The notes: a model not told the origin generated them from the letters alone. A DNA stretch of 64,000 bases from Negativibacillus massiliensis (GCF_900148495.1 NZ_FTRU01000005.1:62001-126000), one strand, 5' to 3'; positions 42,250-50,995 are shown, counted from the first letter of the stretch. A program made the numbers and translations.

Positions 42250-43629
42250 GTGTTAAGCCAGAATCTGATGGAAAAAATCCTTGACTATGCAGTCAGCCAC
42301 GGTGCAGATTTTGCTGAAATTTTCTGCGAAGATGTACGCAGAAGCAATCTGACCGTATTGGGAGAAAAAATCCTCAACTCATCTTCGGGAAGAGAAAAGG
42401 GAGTGGGCATCCGCCTGTTTAAGGGGCTGGAGAGCGCTTACCTGTATACTTCCGATTTAAGTGAAGCGGAAATTTTCCGCCTGCTGGAAGAAACCTGCCG
42501 CTATCGTGACGGAAGCTTTGAGCGTGCAGCGCTGGAAGCAATGCGCCGTGTTTCGTTAAATCCAATCAGCCGCTATCCGCAGAGCGTCAGCTTAAAGGAT
42601 AAAATGGCACTTGCAAACCGTGTTGTTTCTGCTGGTAAGAAGGCAGATGAAACAGTCAGCCAGGTTCGTGTCAACTATGTTGATATGGATCAGAAGGTTT
42701 GGATTGCAAACAGCGAAGGTTTATTTGTAGAGGATAACCGCGTTAAGACCAGACTGCATATGACCGTTTTCTGTGAGGAAGGCGGCGACAGACAGTCCAG
42801 CTATGTTGGACCTGGTGCAATGAAGGGATTTGAGTTCTATGACGAGATCAATGTCGAGGACTATGTAAAGCAGGCAGCAAAGAAGGCAAAAGCAATGCTG
42901 CATGCTAAAGCATGCCCGACAGGAAGAATGCCGGTTATCATCACCAATGGATTTGGCGGATTGTTCTTCCACGAGGCATGCGGACATTCTCTGGAAGCAT
43001 CCGGTGTAGCAAAGGGCAACTCCGAATTCTCCGGAAAACTGGGTCAGAAGGTAGCTTCTGACAAGCTGACTCTGATTGATGATGGTTCGATTCCGGGTCA
43101 GTGGGGTTCGCTCAAGGTGGATGACGAGGGTGTACCGACCCAGAAGAATGTACTGATCGAAAATGGTATCCTCAAAGGATATATGGTAGATAAACTCAAT
43201 GCAAGAAGAATGGGATGTGCTCCAACTGGTTCCTCCAGACGCCAGAGCTTCCGTTTTGCTCCAACTTCCCGTATGACCAACACCTATATCGCACCGGGAG
43301 AAAGCACACCGGAAGAGATGATCGCAGCAACTGAGCGCGGCATCTTTGTCAACAGCATCAACGCAGGTTCGGTAAATCCGGCAACTGGAGAGTTTAACTT
43401 CAACACCAGCGAAACCTTCCTGATCGAAAACGGAAAGATCACCACACCGGTACGTAGTGCAACCCTGATCGGTACTGGCGGCGATATTCTGCAGAAGGTG
43501 GATATGGTCGGAAACGACTACGCACTGGGACAGGGCTTCTGCTACGCAGCAAGCGGTGCGCTTTATATCGGAGCAGGTCAGCCGACCGTCCGTGTAACTG
43601 AAATGACAGTAGGAGGGGATCAGGCATGA
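42250..43629 (+). CDS. tldD: TldD metalloprotease subunit
   Basis: The catalytic subunit of the TldD/TldE metalloprotease, which degrades unfolded small peptides and matures some modified peptides. The 459 residues include the zinc motif FHEACGHSLEASGV (HExxxH), then LTLIDDGSIPGQWGS and DEGVPTQKNVLIENGILKGYM. Translation starts at GTG after GGAGGGG. The stop shares an ATGA with the start of tldE, so the subunits are translationally coupled. No RiPP precursor was recognised nearby; next to opp and an aminopeptidase its role is most likely peptide breakdown. Confidence 0.94.
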   Translation: MLSQNLMEKILDYAVSHGADFAEIFCEDVRRSNLTVLGEKILNSSSGREKGVGIRLFKGLESAYLYTSDLSEAEIFRLLEETCRYRDGSFERAALEAMRRVSLNPISRYPQSVSLKDKMALANRVVSAGKKADETVSQVRVNYVDMDQKVWIANSEGLFVEDNRVKTRLHMTVFCEEGGDRQSSYVGPGAMKGFEFYDEINVEDYVKQAAKKAKAMLHAKACPTGRMPVIITNGFGGLFFHEACGHSLEASGVAKGNSEFSGKLGQKVASDKLTLIDDGSIPGQWGSLKVDDEGVPTQKNVLIENGILKGYMVDKLNARRMGCAPTGSSRRQSFRFAPTSRMTNTYIAPGESTPEEMIAATERGIFVNSINAGSVNPATGEFNFNTSETFLIENGKITTPVRSATLIGTGGDILQKVDMVGNDYALGQGFCYAASGALYIGAGQPTVRVTEMTVGGDQA

Positions 43630-44969
43630 TGGTATCGGAGAAAACAGCACTCAGAGAACTGACAGAAAAGCTCAAACAGGAAGGTTTTGCAGACATTCGT
43701 TTTTATATTGCAAAGACCAGAAAGTTTGGACTGAATGTTCTGGATGGCGAGAAGGAAAAATCGGTTCGTTCCAGTGAAAGTGTTTATTTTGTGGAAGCTG
43801 GCAAGGATGGAAAAAGATGTTGTACCTTCTTTAATCAGCTGGACTGTGCAGAAGATGTTGTAGAGCAGATGCAGGTTTCTGCAATGGCATCCGAAGAAGA
43901 TTACCACCCAATTCCAGCATTTGAGAAGGAATTGTCCTATACAGAGGAGTTTGCTTCGCTGGATGAAAGGGAAGCAGCAGAAACTCTGGTAAAAGCAGAG
44001 CAGGTTCTGCGCAAAGAAAGCAAGATTGACTCGGTCAGCGATTGTTCCTGTCATCAGTATGATGAGGAAATTATTCTGATGGACGATAACGGAACTACTC
44101 TGACCGACTATGGACATTCCGTTTCGGTTTCGTTGGGCGTAGTTTCCCGCGAAGATGGCGACACCGAGATCGCTTGGGGCGGACGCAGTGCACAGAGCCT
44201 CGATGCAATTGATACCGAAGCACTGGCACAGGAAGTAGCAGAGCTTGGCGCACAGCGCCTACATGCAAAACCGATTGCTTCGGGAAAATACGCGGTTATC
44301 CTCAAAAACGATGCAGCAGCAGAACTGCTGGAAGCATACCTTCCAATCTTTTATGCGACCGAGATGCAAAACGAGATGAGCTCTCTTGCAGGAAAAGAAG
44401 GGGAAATGATCGCAATTTCCGATATCAACCTTGTGGAAGATCCTCAGTTTGCACAGGGCAGAGTACATCGTCACTTCGATGATGAGGGCACACCAGTCAG
44501 CAAAAAATACCTGATCCATGCAGGAAAATTTGAATCGGCTCTGTACAACCGCAAGAGTGCGGGCAAAGCAAACTGCCAGAGCAGCGGTAACGGATTTAAG
44601 TCGGATGTACAGGCAGCAGTCGGCACCGGAGTCACAAACGTTGTGTTCGAGAGCATTTCCGGCAATACCCTTTCGATGGAAGAACTCTGCCAGAAGATGG
44701 GAAATGGTCTGGTTGTAACAGGGCTGGAAGGTGTGTTTGCAGGTGTCAGCACCATTACCGGTAATTTCTCTCTGCTGTGCAAGGGAATGGTTGTAGAAAA
44801 TGGAAAGATGACAAAGCCGTTCTGTGAGGTTACCATTGCAGGCAGCATCTATGACTTGCTCAAAGAGATTGTTGCAATCGGAAACGATCCGGTTCCAACA
44901 GCATCCGGAAGCCAGTTTGTACAGACTCCTTCTCTGCTTCTGAAAGGTTTGGCTGTCTCGGGATTGTAA
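43626..44969 (+). CDS. tldE: TldE/PmbA metalloprotease subunit
   Basis: The non-catalytic partner of TldD, 447 residues, lacking the HExxxH motif as expected. Family segments are DNGTTLTDYGHSVSVSLGVVSRE in the N-terminal part, FDDEGTPVSKKYLIHAGKFESALYN and the C-terminal SIYDLLKEIVAIGNDPV. In E. coli the two subunits enclose one shared cavity that threads extended peptides. The ATG lies in a 4-nt overlap with tldD. Confidence 0.93.
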   Translation: MMVSEKTALRELTEKLKQEGFADIRFYIAKTRKFGLNVLDGEKEKSVRSSESVYFVEAGKDGKRCCTFFNQLDCAEDVVEQMQVSAMASEEDYHPIPAFEKELSYTEEFASLDEREAAETLVKAEQVLRKESKIDSVSDCSCHQYDEEIILMDDNGTTLTDYGHSVSVSLGVVSREDGDTEIAWGGRSAQSLDAIDTEALAQEVAELGAQRLHAKPIASGKYAVILKNDAAAELLEAYLPIFYATEMQNEMSSLAGKEGEMIAISDINLVEDPQFAQGRVHRHFDDEGTPVSKKYLIHAGKFESALYNRKSAGKANCQSSGNGFKSDVQAAVGTGVTNVVFESISGNTLSMEELCQKMGNGLVVTGLEGVFAGVSTITGNFSLLCKGMVVENGKMTKPFCEVTIAGSIYDLLKEIVAIGNDPVPTASGSQFVQTPSLLLKGLAVSGL

Positions 44970-44992
44970 CCGAAGAAAGATTGTGCTATACT
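44964..44992 (+). promoter_or_regulatory. Promoter of the M28 peptidase gene
   Basis: TTGTAA, a 17-nt spacer and TATACT. The -35 box lies at the tldE stop codon. Confidence 0.65.
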
Positions 44993-45060
44993 AGGAAAAG
45001 GGAAATTAAGCATATATTTTGACAAAAATATATGTAAAATTATGTAAAAGTTGTACATAC

Positions 45061-45084
45061 GACAGGCTGCAAAAGCAGCCTGTC
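45061..45084 (+). other. Leader hairpin of the M28 peptidase gene
   Basis: A 10-bp perfect stem GACAGGCTGC-AAAA-GCAGCCTGTC with no U-tail, between the promoter and the start. It may stabilise the leader or be a remnant terminator. Confidence 0.6.
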
Positions 45085-45138
45085 GCTTAACGACCCAGTC
45101 TGATTTTATGAGTTTAAATAGACAAGGAGTGTGGCAAC

Positions 45139-46416
45139 ATGGACATTTTGAAGAACACAGAAGCAATGGGAAAACGAATCTTTGAGGATTTGCAGAAAAT
45201 CAACTTTATTCGTACCAGCACTTCTCCAGAAGAAACCAAAGCGGCTGAAATCATCCGCGATGAGCTTGCAAAAGTTGGTCTGGAAGCTGTAATCGAGGAA
45301 TTCCCGGTTCAGACCGCAGACATCGAGAAGGTTTCCCTGACAGCAGCAGGAAAAGAGTGGGAAATTCAGGGCTATCGTCGTTCCGGCAGCACACCGGCAG
45401 AAGGTCTGACCGCTCCATTTGCATATGTTCAGCAGGGAACTGATGTTGACCTGTATGATAAAAAAGGCATGATCGTCCTTGTCAACAACGGCAAGATGAA
45501 CGAAGAAGTTTACGAAAGAATGGTTCGCTACGGTGTAGCAGCATTCCTGACCTGGAACGGCAACGTTTCCGATGTTCGCGAACAGACCGATCTGCCAGAA
45601 AGAGAACTGCGCGGTTGGGCTCTGCGTTACGGCAAGATCCCAGGCGGTGTTCTGCGCGCAATCGATGCAATGGAACTGGTAAAAGCTCAGCCTGAAACTG
45701 TAACCTTCACCCTGATTCAGGAAGATGTTACCCGTCCATCCAGAAACGTTATCCTGCACATCAAAGGCACCGATGAAACCGAACAGAACATTACCTTCGG
45801 CGCACACTTTGACAGTGTGCAGTTCAGCCATGGTGTATATGACAACGGTGCTGGCTCGGTTATCCTGATGGAGCTTGCACGCCACTATAAAGAGAACCCA
45901 CCAAAGAGAAACCTGACCTTCTGCTGGTACGGTTCCGAAGAGTGCGGTCTGCTCGGCTCCAAAGCTTATGTAGAAGCACATAAAGAAGAACTCAAAGATA
46001 TTCAGCTGATGATCAACGTCGACGTTGCAGGTCCTGTTCTGGGCGCTGACTGGGCTGCTGTTATGGCAGATGAATCCCTCTGCCGCTATGTAGAATACCT
46101 CTCCAAAGAGCTTGGTTTCTCCACCGACGTTACTCAGGAAGTGTACTCCAGTGACTCGGTTCCATTCTCCAATGAAGGTGTTCCAGCTATCAACTTCTGC
46201 CGCTTTGGCAGAAACGGCGGTGCAATGATCCATTGCCGCCACGACGTAATCGATTACCTCGATTACAAGAACTTCGGCAAGACCGCAGCTTTCGTTCAGG
46301 AATTCTCTGACCGTATGGTAAACTCGGTTGTATTCCCAGTTCCAAGAAAGATGCCGGAAAATATGGTAGAAGCAATCGACAAATATCTGCGCAAAAAGAG
46401 AGTCGACGAGAAATAA
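45139..46416 (+). CDS. M28 family metallo-aminopeptidase
   Basis: A 425-residue zinc aminopeptidase. A lid/PA-like region (about 85-200) is followed by the M28 core with the ligands in order: His in TFGAHFDSV, bridging Asp in YDNGAGS, Glu pair in GSEECGLLGS, Asp in MINVDVAGP and His in CRHDVIDYLD. There is no signal peptide, so it acts in the cytoplasm. AAGGAG precedes the ATG, 15 nt away including TGTGGCAAC. It follows opp and tldDE, in keeping with a chain of peptide import, endoproteolysis and amino-acid release. The specificity is unknown. Confidence 0.9.
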   Translation: MDILKNTEAMGKRIFEDLQKINFIRTSTSPEETKAAEIIRDELAKVGLEAVIEEFPVQTADIEKVSLTAAGKEWEIQGYRRSGSTPAEGLTAPFAYVQQGTDVDLYDKKGMIVLVNNGKMNEEVYERMVRYGVAAFLTWNGNVSDVREQTDLPERELRGWALRYGKIPGGVLRAIDAMELVKAQPETVTFTLIQEDVTRPSRNVILHIKGTDETEQNITFGAHFDSVQFSHGVYDNGAGSVILMELARHYKENPPKRNLTFCWYGSEECGLLGSKAYVEAHKEELKDIQLMINVDVAGPVLGADWAAVMADESLCRYVEYLSKELGFSTDVTQEVYSSDSVPFSNEGVPAINFCRFGRNGGAMIHCRHDVIDYLDYKNFGKTAAFVQEFSDRMVNSVVFPVPRKMPENMVEAIDKYLRKKRVDEK

Positions 46417-46481
46417 TTCCTCTGACAATCGAAAACAGCTGCTTTTTCTTTTATTTAAAACAGAAAATTTTTGTTAGCCTA

Positions 46482-46510
46482 TTGCAATTTGTCTACAGAA
46501 AAGGTATACT
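46482..46510 (+). promoter_or_regulatory. Promoter of the desulfoferrodoxin gene
   Basis: TTGCAA, a 17-nt spacer and TATACT, with an overlapping TATAAT three bases further on. Confidence 0.7.
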
Positions 46511-46583
46511 ATAATCAAAGAGAAAATAAACTAAATCGGTATACTTAAGATAAACACGATAACAAAGAAAGAAGGAAATGAAT

Positions 46584-46958
46584 ATGAAATTTTACGTATG
46601 CAAACACTGTGGAAATATTATCGCTTATGCAAAAAACAAAGGTGTTCCGGTTATGTGCTGCGGCGAAAAGATGAGCGAACTGGTTCCAGGAAGCGTTGAC
46701 GCTGCAACCGAAAAACACGTTCCAGTTATCTCGGTAGAGGGCAACAAAGTAACCGTAACTGTTGGTGAAGTAGAACATCCAATGGCTGAAGAGCACTTCA
46801 TCGAGTGGATCGCTCTGGAGACCCAGGAAGGCAACCAGCGCAAAGAGCTCAAACCAGGCAGCAAGCCACAGGCAGTATTCATGCTGGCAGAGACAGACAA
46901 GGCAGTTGCTGCTTACGCATACTGCAACCTGCACGGTCTGTGGAAAGCAGAAGCTTAA
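46584..46958 (+). CDS. dfx: Desulfoferrodoxin (superoxide reductase)
   Basis: Reduces superoxide to hydrogen peroxide without making oxygen, a defence of strict anaerobes. The 124-residue protein has the desulforedoxin-like iron centre Cys6, Cys9, Cys25 and Cys26 (CKHCG, MCCG). The catalytic iron centre has His45 after Glu43-Lys44 (EKHVP), His65 and His71 (EHPMAEEHFIEW), then Cys114 and His117 (CNLHGLW). The second ATG at 46584 is taken because AAGGA is too close to the first. It is monocistronic with its own promoter and terminator. Rubredoxin, its usual electron donor, is not in the window. Confidence 0.95.
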   Translation: MKFYVCKHCGNIIAYAKNKGVPVMCCGEKMSELVPGSVDAATEKHVPVISVEGNKVTVTVGEVEHPMAEEHFIEWIALETQEGNQRKELKPGSKPQAVFMLAETDKAVAAYAYCNLHGLWKAEA

Positions 46959-47007
46959 TTTTGACATCTAGTTTAAAACTTTTCCCCTAGATTACTTTTC
47001 TAAAAGC

Positions 47008-47046
47008 AAAAGGACCATCATGGCAAAGCCTTGATGGTCCTTCTGT
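47008..47046 (+). terminator. Terminator of the desulfoferrodoxin gene
   Basis: AAGGACCATCA / TGATGGTCCTT with an inner GGC-AAA-GCC, then TCTGTTAT; the U-tail is modest. Confidence 0.75.
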
Positions 47047-47050
47047 TATC

Positions 47051-47079
47051 TTGACGGAGGAGGCTTTTCTTCGTATAAT
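47051..47079 (+). promoter_or_regulatory. Promoter of the NusG II gene
   Basis: TTGACG, a 17-nt spacer and TATAAT, close to consensus. Confidence 0.8.
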
Positions 47080-47111
47080 GGTTCTATGTTTTTACAGATT
47101 GGAGAAAATAA

Positions 47112-47459
47112 ATGGGAAAAGCAGATAAAATTATTTTAGCAATCATCGCATTTGTGGCGCTGGTTTCGATGGGGATTTTTTTGCTGATGTGGCAAAACCA
47201 AACGGAGGGTGCAACAGCACTGGTTTCCATCGACGGGGAACAGATCATGGAACTTAAGCTCGAACAGGAGAAGGACCGGCAGATCGACCTTTCAGAATAT
47301 GGGGTCGAGGTTGTGCTGGAAATCAAGGACCATCAGATCCGGTTTTTATCCTCGGACTGTCCCGACCATCTATGCATGGGCTTTGGATGGATCGATCATG
47401 AACCGCAAAGTGCGGTCTGTATGCCAAACCGTGTGGCAATCTCGATTGTTGGAGAATAA
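47112..47459 (+). CDS. Membrane-anchored NusG domain II protein
   Basis: A 115-residue protein with an N-terminal transmembrane helix (about 7-26) and an outer NusG_II domain: VSIDGEQIMELKLEQEKDRQID, then SSDCPDHLCMGFGWIDHEPQSAVCMPNRVAISIVG. The pattern CPDHLC..G.I......A.CMPN is the hallmark of this small family, often found near FMN-binding or Rnf/Nqr-like proteins, though none is here. The three cysteines are outside the cell. GGAG precedes the ATG. Role unknown. Confidence 0.82.
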   Translation: MGKADKIILAIIAFVALVSMGIFLLMWQNQTEGATALVSIDGEQIMELKLEQEKDRQIDLSEYGVEVVLEIKDHQIRFLSSDCPDHLCMGFGWIDHEPQSAVCMPNRVAISIVGE

Positions 47460-47492
47460 AAAAAGCACTCATCAAAAGATGAGTGCTTTTTT
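47458..47492. terminator. Bidirectional terminator
   Basis: AAAAAAAGCACTCATC-AAAA-GATGAGTGCTTTTTT between the NusG II gene and the convergent ABC permease gene. Confidence 0.92.
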
Positions 47493-47496
47493 CATG

Positions 47497-48180
47497 TTAT
47501 GCGGTTTTTGCAGGCATTTTGCGGATGAGCAGCCAGCAGAAGCTGAGAATCATTGCTGCAACAACAAGGAAGATTCCCGATACAATAAATGGATGGGATG
47601 AAGGATAAAGGAAAATCGCGTCAATGTATGACTCAAACGGTTCTATCAGGAAAATTGCCAGCATTCCACATCCGCCCATCAGAGTACCAACGATCCATTT
47701 TCCTGTCTTGTTCAAGCGATAAAATCCACTGGTGATAAGGTATCCGACAGAGGTTAGCATGAGGTACTCACAGAAATAATAGACAGTGCCTGCAATAAGG
47801 CGAAGAAAAACGTTGTCGATCTGGATGGAAAAAACAAAGGAACCGATGGGGAAGTGGAGCAGCAGACTTAACACCAGCAGCAGAATAAGGTTAATCAGTG
47901 ACATACCGAGGCAGATGGTTCCGGTAGAGAAAAGCCAGCCCTTAAACAGGGTTTTGCGGGTGGAACCAAACTGTAAATGAAACAGAAAGTTTGCTCGGAA
48001 GGTGTTCATACCGTAGACAAACAGAAACCAGGCGGTGCTGGCTTCCAGCCCGGAAGTGGAACTATCGGAAGACATTCCAATTGAGGCAATGGCAAAGATG
48101 AGCAGGATAATAATATAATAGATCGTAAGTGCAGAACGACATTCTTTTAATTGAAGACGAAAGGACGTTGCAGTATTCAT
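47497..48180 (-). CDS. ABC-2 type membrane protein (locus 3)
   Basis: A 227-residue protein with six hydrophobic helices, and the loop FGSTRKTLFKGWLFSTGTI that is typical of ABC-2 permease subunits. AAGAGGAGG precedes the ATG. It lies 14 nt after the ATPase gene and completes the third GntR/ABC operon of the window. It shows no close resemblance to the permeases of loci 1 and 2. Confidence 0.8.
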   Translation of the reverse strand: MNTATSFRLQLKECRSALTIYYIIILLIFAIASIGMSSDSSTSGLEASTAWFLFVYGMNTFRANFLFHLQFGSTRKTLFKGWLFSTGTICLGMSLINLILLLVLSLLLHFPIGSFVFSIQIDNVFLRLIAGTVYYFCEYLMLTSVGYLITSGFYRLNKTGKWIVGTLMGGCGMLAIFLIEPFESYIDAIFLYPSSHPFIVSGIFLVVAAMILSFCWLLIRKMPAKTA

Positions 48181-48194
48181 CGAGATTCCTCCTC

Positions 48195-49046
48195 TTATGA
48201 TGGGTTTTCGCTGCCTACCAGCTGCACAAATAGCTGCTGTAAGCTCAGTCCGGTGACTTCCAATGTGTCAGGAACTTGTTCCCGTTCTCCCAAGATGGCG
48301 GTGGTTTTCAGTCCGCCGACGACACTGGAACCGATTACATTTTTGCCGGAGCAGTAGTCATCCACATCGGAGATTCTGCCAGATACGCAGTATCCCTGTG
48401 CAAGCAACTGCTCGGAGGATTCGTCGATCAGCACCTTGCCGTGGTCCAGAATAATAACATTTTCCAGAAGCCCTTCCACTTCACTGATCAGGTGGGTGGA
48501 CAGCAGGATGCAGGACGGAGACTCACTGTAACTTTCGATCAGCAGTTTGTAAAACAGCTCGCGGTGGAAGGCATCCATACCCAGTGTCGGTTCATCCAGA
48601 AACAGGAACGGTGTGTGTACCGATAAGGAGAGAACTGCGCGCAGGACCGATTTGTAGCCGGTGGAGAGAGCGGTATATTTTTTGTTTAAATCAAGCTCAA
48701 AGCGCTTTGCATAGTCCAGACACTGTTGTTTGTCAAAGCTGGGATAGATTTCTGACATGAGTTGAATGAGCTTGTGTGCATTCATTTCGGCAAAGTAGGA
48801 AGTTTCGGTGACCAGAAAAATCTGATGCTGCGCTTTTTCGTTTTCCCAGACATTTTGTTCGTCCAGTGTAATAGAGCCTTCGGTCGGCTGGATGTAGTTG
48901 GTGATCAGGCGGAGAAGGGTGGTTTTGCCGGCGCCGTTTCGACCAAGTAATCCATAGATTTTCGGTTCATCTAAGCACAAGTTTACTCCATTTAAAGCAG
49001 TGGTGTCCCCAAATTTGCGGGTCAGATTATGACAGCTTAGTTTCAT
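48195..49046 (-). CDS. ABC transporter ATP-binding protein (locus 3)
   Basis: A 283-residue ATPase. Walker A is GRNGAGKTT, the C-loop ALSTGYKSVLRAVLSL, Walker B LFLDEPTLGMD and the switch His in LSTHL. AAAGGGGATT precedes the ATG. The start overlaps the GntR stop by 4 nt (ATGA-type coupling). The C-terminal 60 residues form the usual extension of YtrB-like proteins. Confidence 0.9.
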   Translation of the reverse strand: MKLSCHNLTRKFGDTTALNGVNLCLDEPKIYGLLGRNGAGKTTLLRLITNYIQPTEGSITLDEQNVWENEKAQHQIFLVTETSYFAEMNAHKLIQLMSEIYPSFDKQQCLDYAKRFELDLNKKYTALSTGYKSVLRAVLSLSVHTPFLFLDEPTLGMDAFHRELFYKLLIESYSESPSCILLSTHLISEVEGLLENVIILDHGKVLIDESSEQLLAQGYCVSGRISDVDDYCSGKNVIGSSVVGGLKTTAILGEREQVPDTLEVTGLSLQQLFVQLVGSENPS

Positions 49047-49411
49047 CTTGCAAATCCCCTTTCAATCCATTCCTGAAGTTTTGCAGGTTCGATGTCGAGA
49101 CGTTTTGCCTCCTGTACCAAAGGCAGGATGTATTGATTATAAAATTCCTCCTGCCGCTTTTCTTTCAGCTTCTGCACAGCTCCTGACGCAACAAACATGC
49201 CGATTCCTCTTTTCTTATAGACGATTCCGCCATCCACCAGCAGGTTGATTCCCTTGAGTGCGGTAGCGGGATTGATTTTGTAGTTTGCAGAAAGTTCGGT
49301 GATCGAGGGGATCTGTTCTTCTTCCCCGTAGATGCCGGACAAAATTTCATCTTCCAGTCCCTGCGAGACCTGAAGGAAGATTGGTGTCTGGCTTTGAAAG
49401 TCAATCTTCAA
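49043..49411 (-). CDS. GntR family repressor, YtrA subfamily (locus 3)
   Basis: A 122-residue winged-helix regulator: SQTPIFLQVSQGLEDEILSG, EEQIPSITELSANYKINPAT and LKGINLLVDGGIVYKKRGIGMFV, then a helical tail. The start is TTG after GAGGAGG at 8 nt. An inverted repeat is located between its promoter and its start. It is coupled to the ATPase gene by a 4-nt overlap. It is the third YtrA-like regulator here, and each has a different operator. Confidence 0.9.
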   Translation of the reverse strand: MKIDFQSQTPIFLQVSQGLEDEILSGIYGEEEQIPSITELSANYKINPATALKGINLLVDGGIVYKKRGIGMFVASGAVQKLKEKRQEEFYNQYILPLVQEAKRLDIEPAKLQEWIERGFAR

Positions 49412-49442
49412 TCTGTGTCCTCCTCTCTGGTTGTATACTGGT

Positions 49443-49500
49443 TAGTTAGTTGAGTAATTAACTATGGTTCCATTATAACCACGTCTAATTCGTTTGTCAA
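49443..49500 (-). promoter_or_regulatory. Promoter and operator of GntR/ABC locus 3
   Basis: On the minus strand TTGACA (49500-49495), a 17-nt spacer and TATAAT (49477-49472), a perfect consensus. TAGTTA (49443-49448) / TAACTA (49459-49464) form an inverted repeat just downstream of the start site. Confidence 0.85.
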
Positions 49501-49572
49501 GGGGAGCAGAAAAAATTATGGAAGAATTTTCATGGAAAAGGATTTTTTTAAAACCTTTTTCCAAAAATCTTT

Positions 49573-49601
49573 TTTACAAAAGGGAAAAAGTGTGTTATAC
49601 T
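49573..49601 (+). promoter_or_regulatory. Promoter of the SdpI-like gene
   Basis: TTTACA, a 17-nt spacer and TATACT. Confidence 0.65.
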
Positions 49602-49630
49602 GAACACTGTGAATCAAAGGGATGCACAGC

Positions 49631-50041
49631 ATGAAACAGAAAGGATTGTCAAACAGAATGTTGCTTTATTTATTGTTGCTGCTGATACCAGCTATGATGA
49701 TTGGATGCGGATTGCGCTGGAGAAGAAAACCACCGAAATACCCAAAACATCAGGATACCGTTTTTGGAGGAATTTTCTTTATTGATTACCGCACCGAGTG
49801 GGCAATGAAGAGCATTGAAACTTGGAACTATTCGCACATCTGCTATGGCAGAATGATGCTGCCAATCGGCATTGTAGCAATGGTATTTTCGATTGTAGGA
49901 ATCATTTTGCTGCCGCTGATGACAGCAGCAAAATGGCTGATTGTCATGGATATTATCGGTATTTCGATTCCATATTTTTCGATTGAGAAAAAGCTCAAAC
50001 AGAACTTTGACCAAAAGGGAAGATGGAAAGAAGGACTGTAA
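49631..50041 (+). CDS. SdpI-like membrane protein
   Basis: A 136-residue membrane protein with an N-terminal helix (about 10-26) and two more at about 75-115. The loop FIDYRTEWAMKSIETWNYSHICYGR resembles the YRT..sm.....W..a....g signature of the SdpI/YhfL family, whose best known member confers immunity to the SdpC toxin. No toxin gene is adjacent. AAAGGG precedes the ATG at 49631. Family assignment is tentative. Confidence 0.6.
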   Translation: MKQKGLSNRMLLYLLLLLIPAMMIGCGLRWRRKPPKYPKHQDTVFGGIFFIDYRTEWAMKSIETWNYSHICYGRMMLPIGIVAMVFSIVGIILLPLMTAAKWLIVMDIIGISIPYFSIEKKLKQNFDQKGRWKEGL

Positions 50042-50050
50042 AAGACTAGA

Positions 50051-50082
50051 AAAATCCCGGAACTTTGGTTCCGGGATTTTTT
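50051..50082 (+). terminator. Terminator of the SdpI-like gene
   Basis: AAAATCCCGGAAC-TTTG-GTTCCGGGATTTTTT. Confidence 0.9.
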
Positions 50083-50213
50083 GCATCTATTGACTATTAG
50101 CAAAGAAGTCAAATTATTTTTGTAGAATGATGTGATAGAATTTGTAAAAATATTATGCTATCATTGTAATAAAAAATATCTGGTATGAAAACTAAAATCT
50201 ATGGAGAGAAAAG

Positions 50214-50987
50214 ATGGAACAGAGTAAACAGATAAAATGGAACGGAAAAATCACAGTAGTAAGTGTTTTATGGCTGATAGCAGCTACGGTTTTGCATGGC
50301 GTATGGAGTGTGGTTATCAGCGCATTTTGTCTTTGCTTTTTGATTTGGTCGGGATGGTGTCAAAGAAAATATTCGTTTTCGACAATCCTCCTGTCAATAT
50401 TATGTATGCTTACCGTAGTTTCCGGCGTAGTATTTGTGGTTGATCACGCTGCACCAACCAAACTATTAGAGTCACTCTGCGAAAAGATGATTGCTTCTCC
50501 GTCGGAGTATCAGGTGATTGATCGGCAGCAGCAGGATATTACCGAGCGTTTTTTGCAGGAGATATCCGAACAGAAGGATGAAGAAGCTCTGCGAAAAATG
50601 ATTGTGGATGAAGTATCATTTATTTCATGGACAGATCAGGAGGAAAAGACTCTGGATGGAGATAGGACAGAAACTCGTTTTGTGAGCAAATTTTATCATT
50701 TGGGTAAAACAGCAACAGAGAATCCAAAATATTATGAGATGATTACTTCTATCCGATCAAGTTTTATTCGTGATAATCAAACAGGTAAAATCCTGGAATA
50801 CGAAAACGGAGCAATGAGTGAGGAAGATTCCTATATTAAAGGTGGTCAAAAAATCCACGCCAATGGATTTTCCAACGATGCCCACTTGAGTGAGGATAAA
50901 AAATCTATTTCTTTTTCTGAAAGTTTTTATGTGGAGCTTTCGGATAAAAGAAAGCAGGGAACTTGCGAAGCAAAAGTGGAGTTTTAA
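50214..50987 (+). CDS. Membrane protein with an outer alpha/beta domain, unknown function
   Basis: Unknown family, 257 residues. Three hydrophobic segments (about 13-30, 32-46 and 56-76) are followed by a charged domain of about 180 residues. This contains DRQQQDITERFLQEISEQKDEEALRKMI, a possible short coiled coil, and then alternating strands (TRFVSKFYHLGK, SFSESFYVELSDKRKQG) recalling the NTF2-like or beta domains of small exported proteins. GGAGAGAAAAG precedes the ATG. It stands alone with its own terminator. No role can be assigned. Confidence 0.65.
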   Translation: MEQSKQIKWNGKITVVSVLWLIAATVLHGVWSVVISAFCLCFLIWSGWCQRKYSFSTILLSILCMLTVVSGVVFVVDHAAPTKLLESLCEKMIASPSEYQVIDRQQQDITERFLQEISEQKDEEALRKMIVDEVSFISWTDQEEKTLDGDRTETRFVSKFYHLGKTATENPKYYEMITSIRSSFIRDNQTGKILEYENGAMSEEDSYIKGGQKIHANGFSNDAHLSEDKKSISFSESFYVELSDKRKQGTCEAKVEF

Positions 50988-50995
50988 GTTAAATG

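Noticed and set aside
45106-46428. A 440-codon open frame on the minus strand opposite the M28 peptidase gene
   Set aside because: Shadow frame caused by codon bias; the plus strand encodes a full set of zinc ligands.
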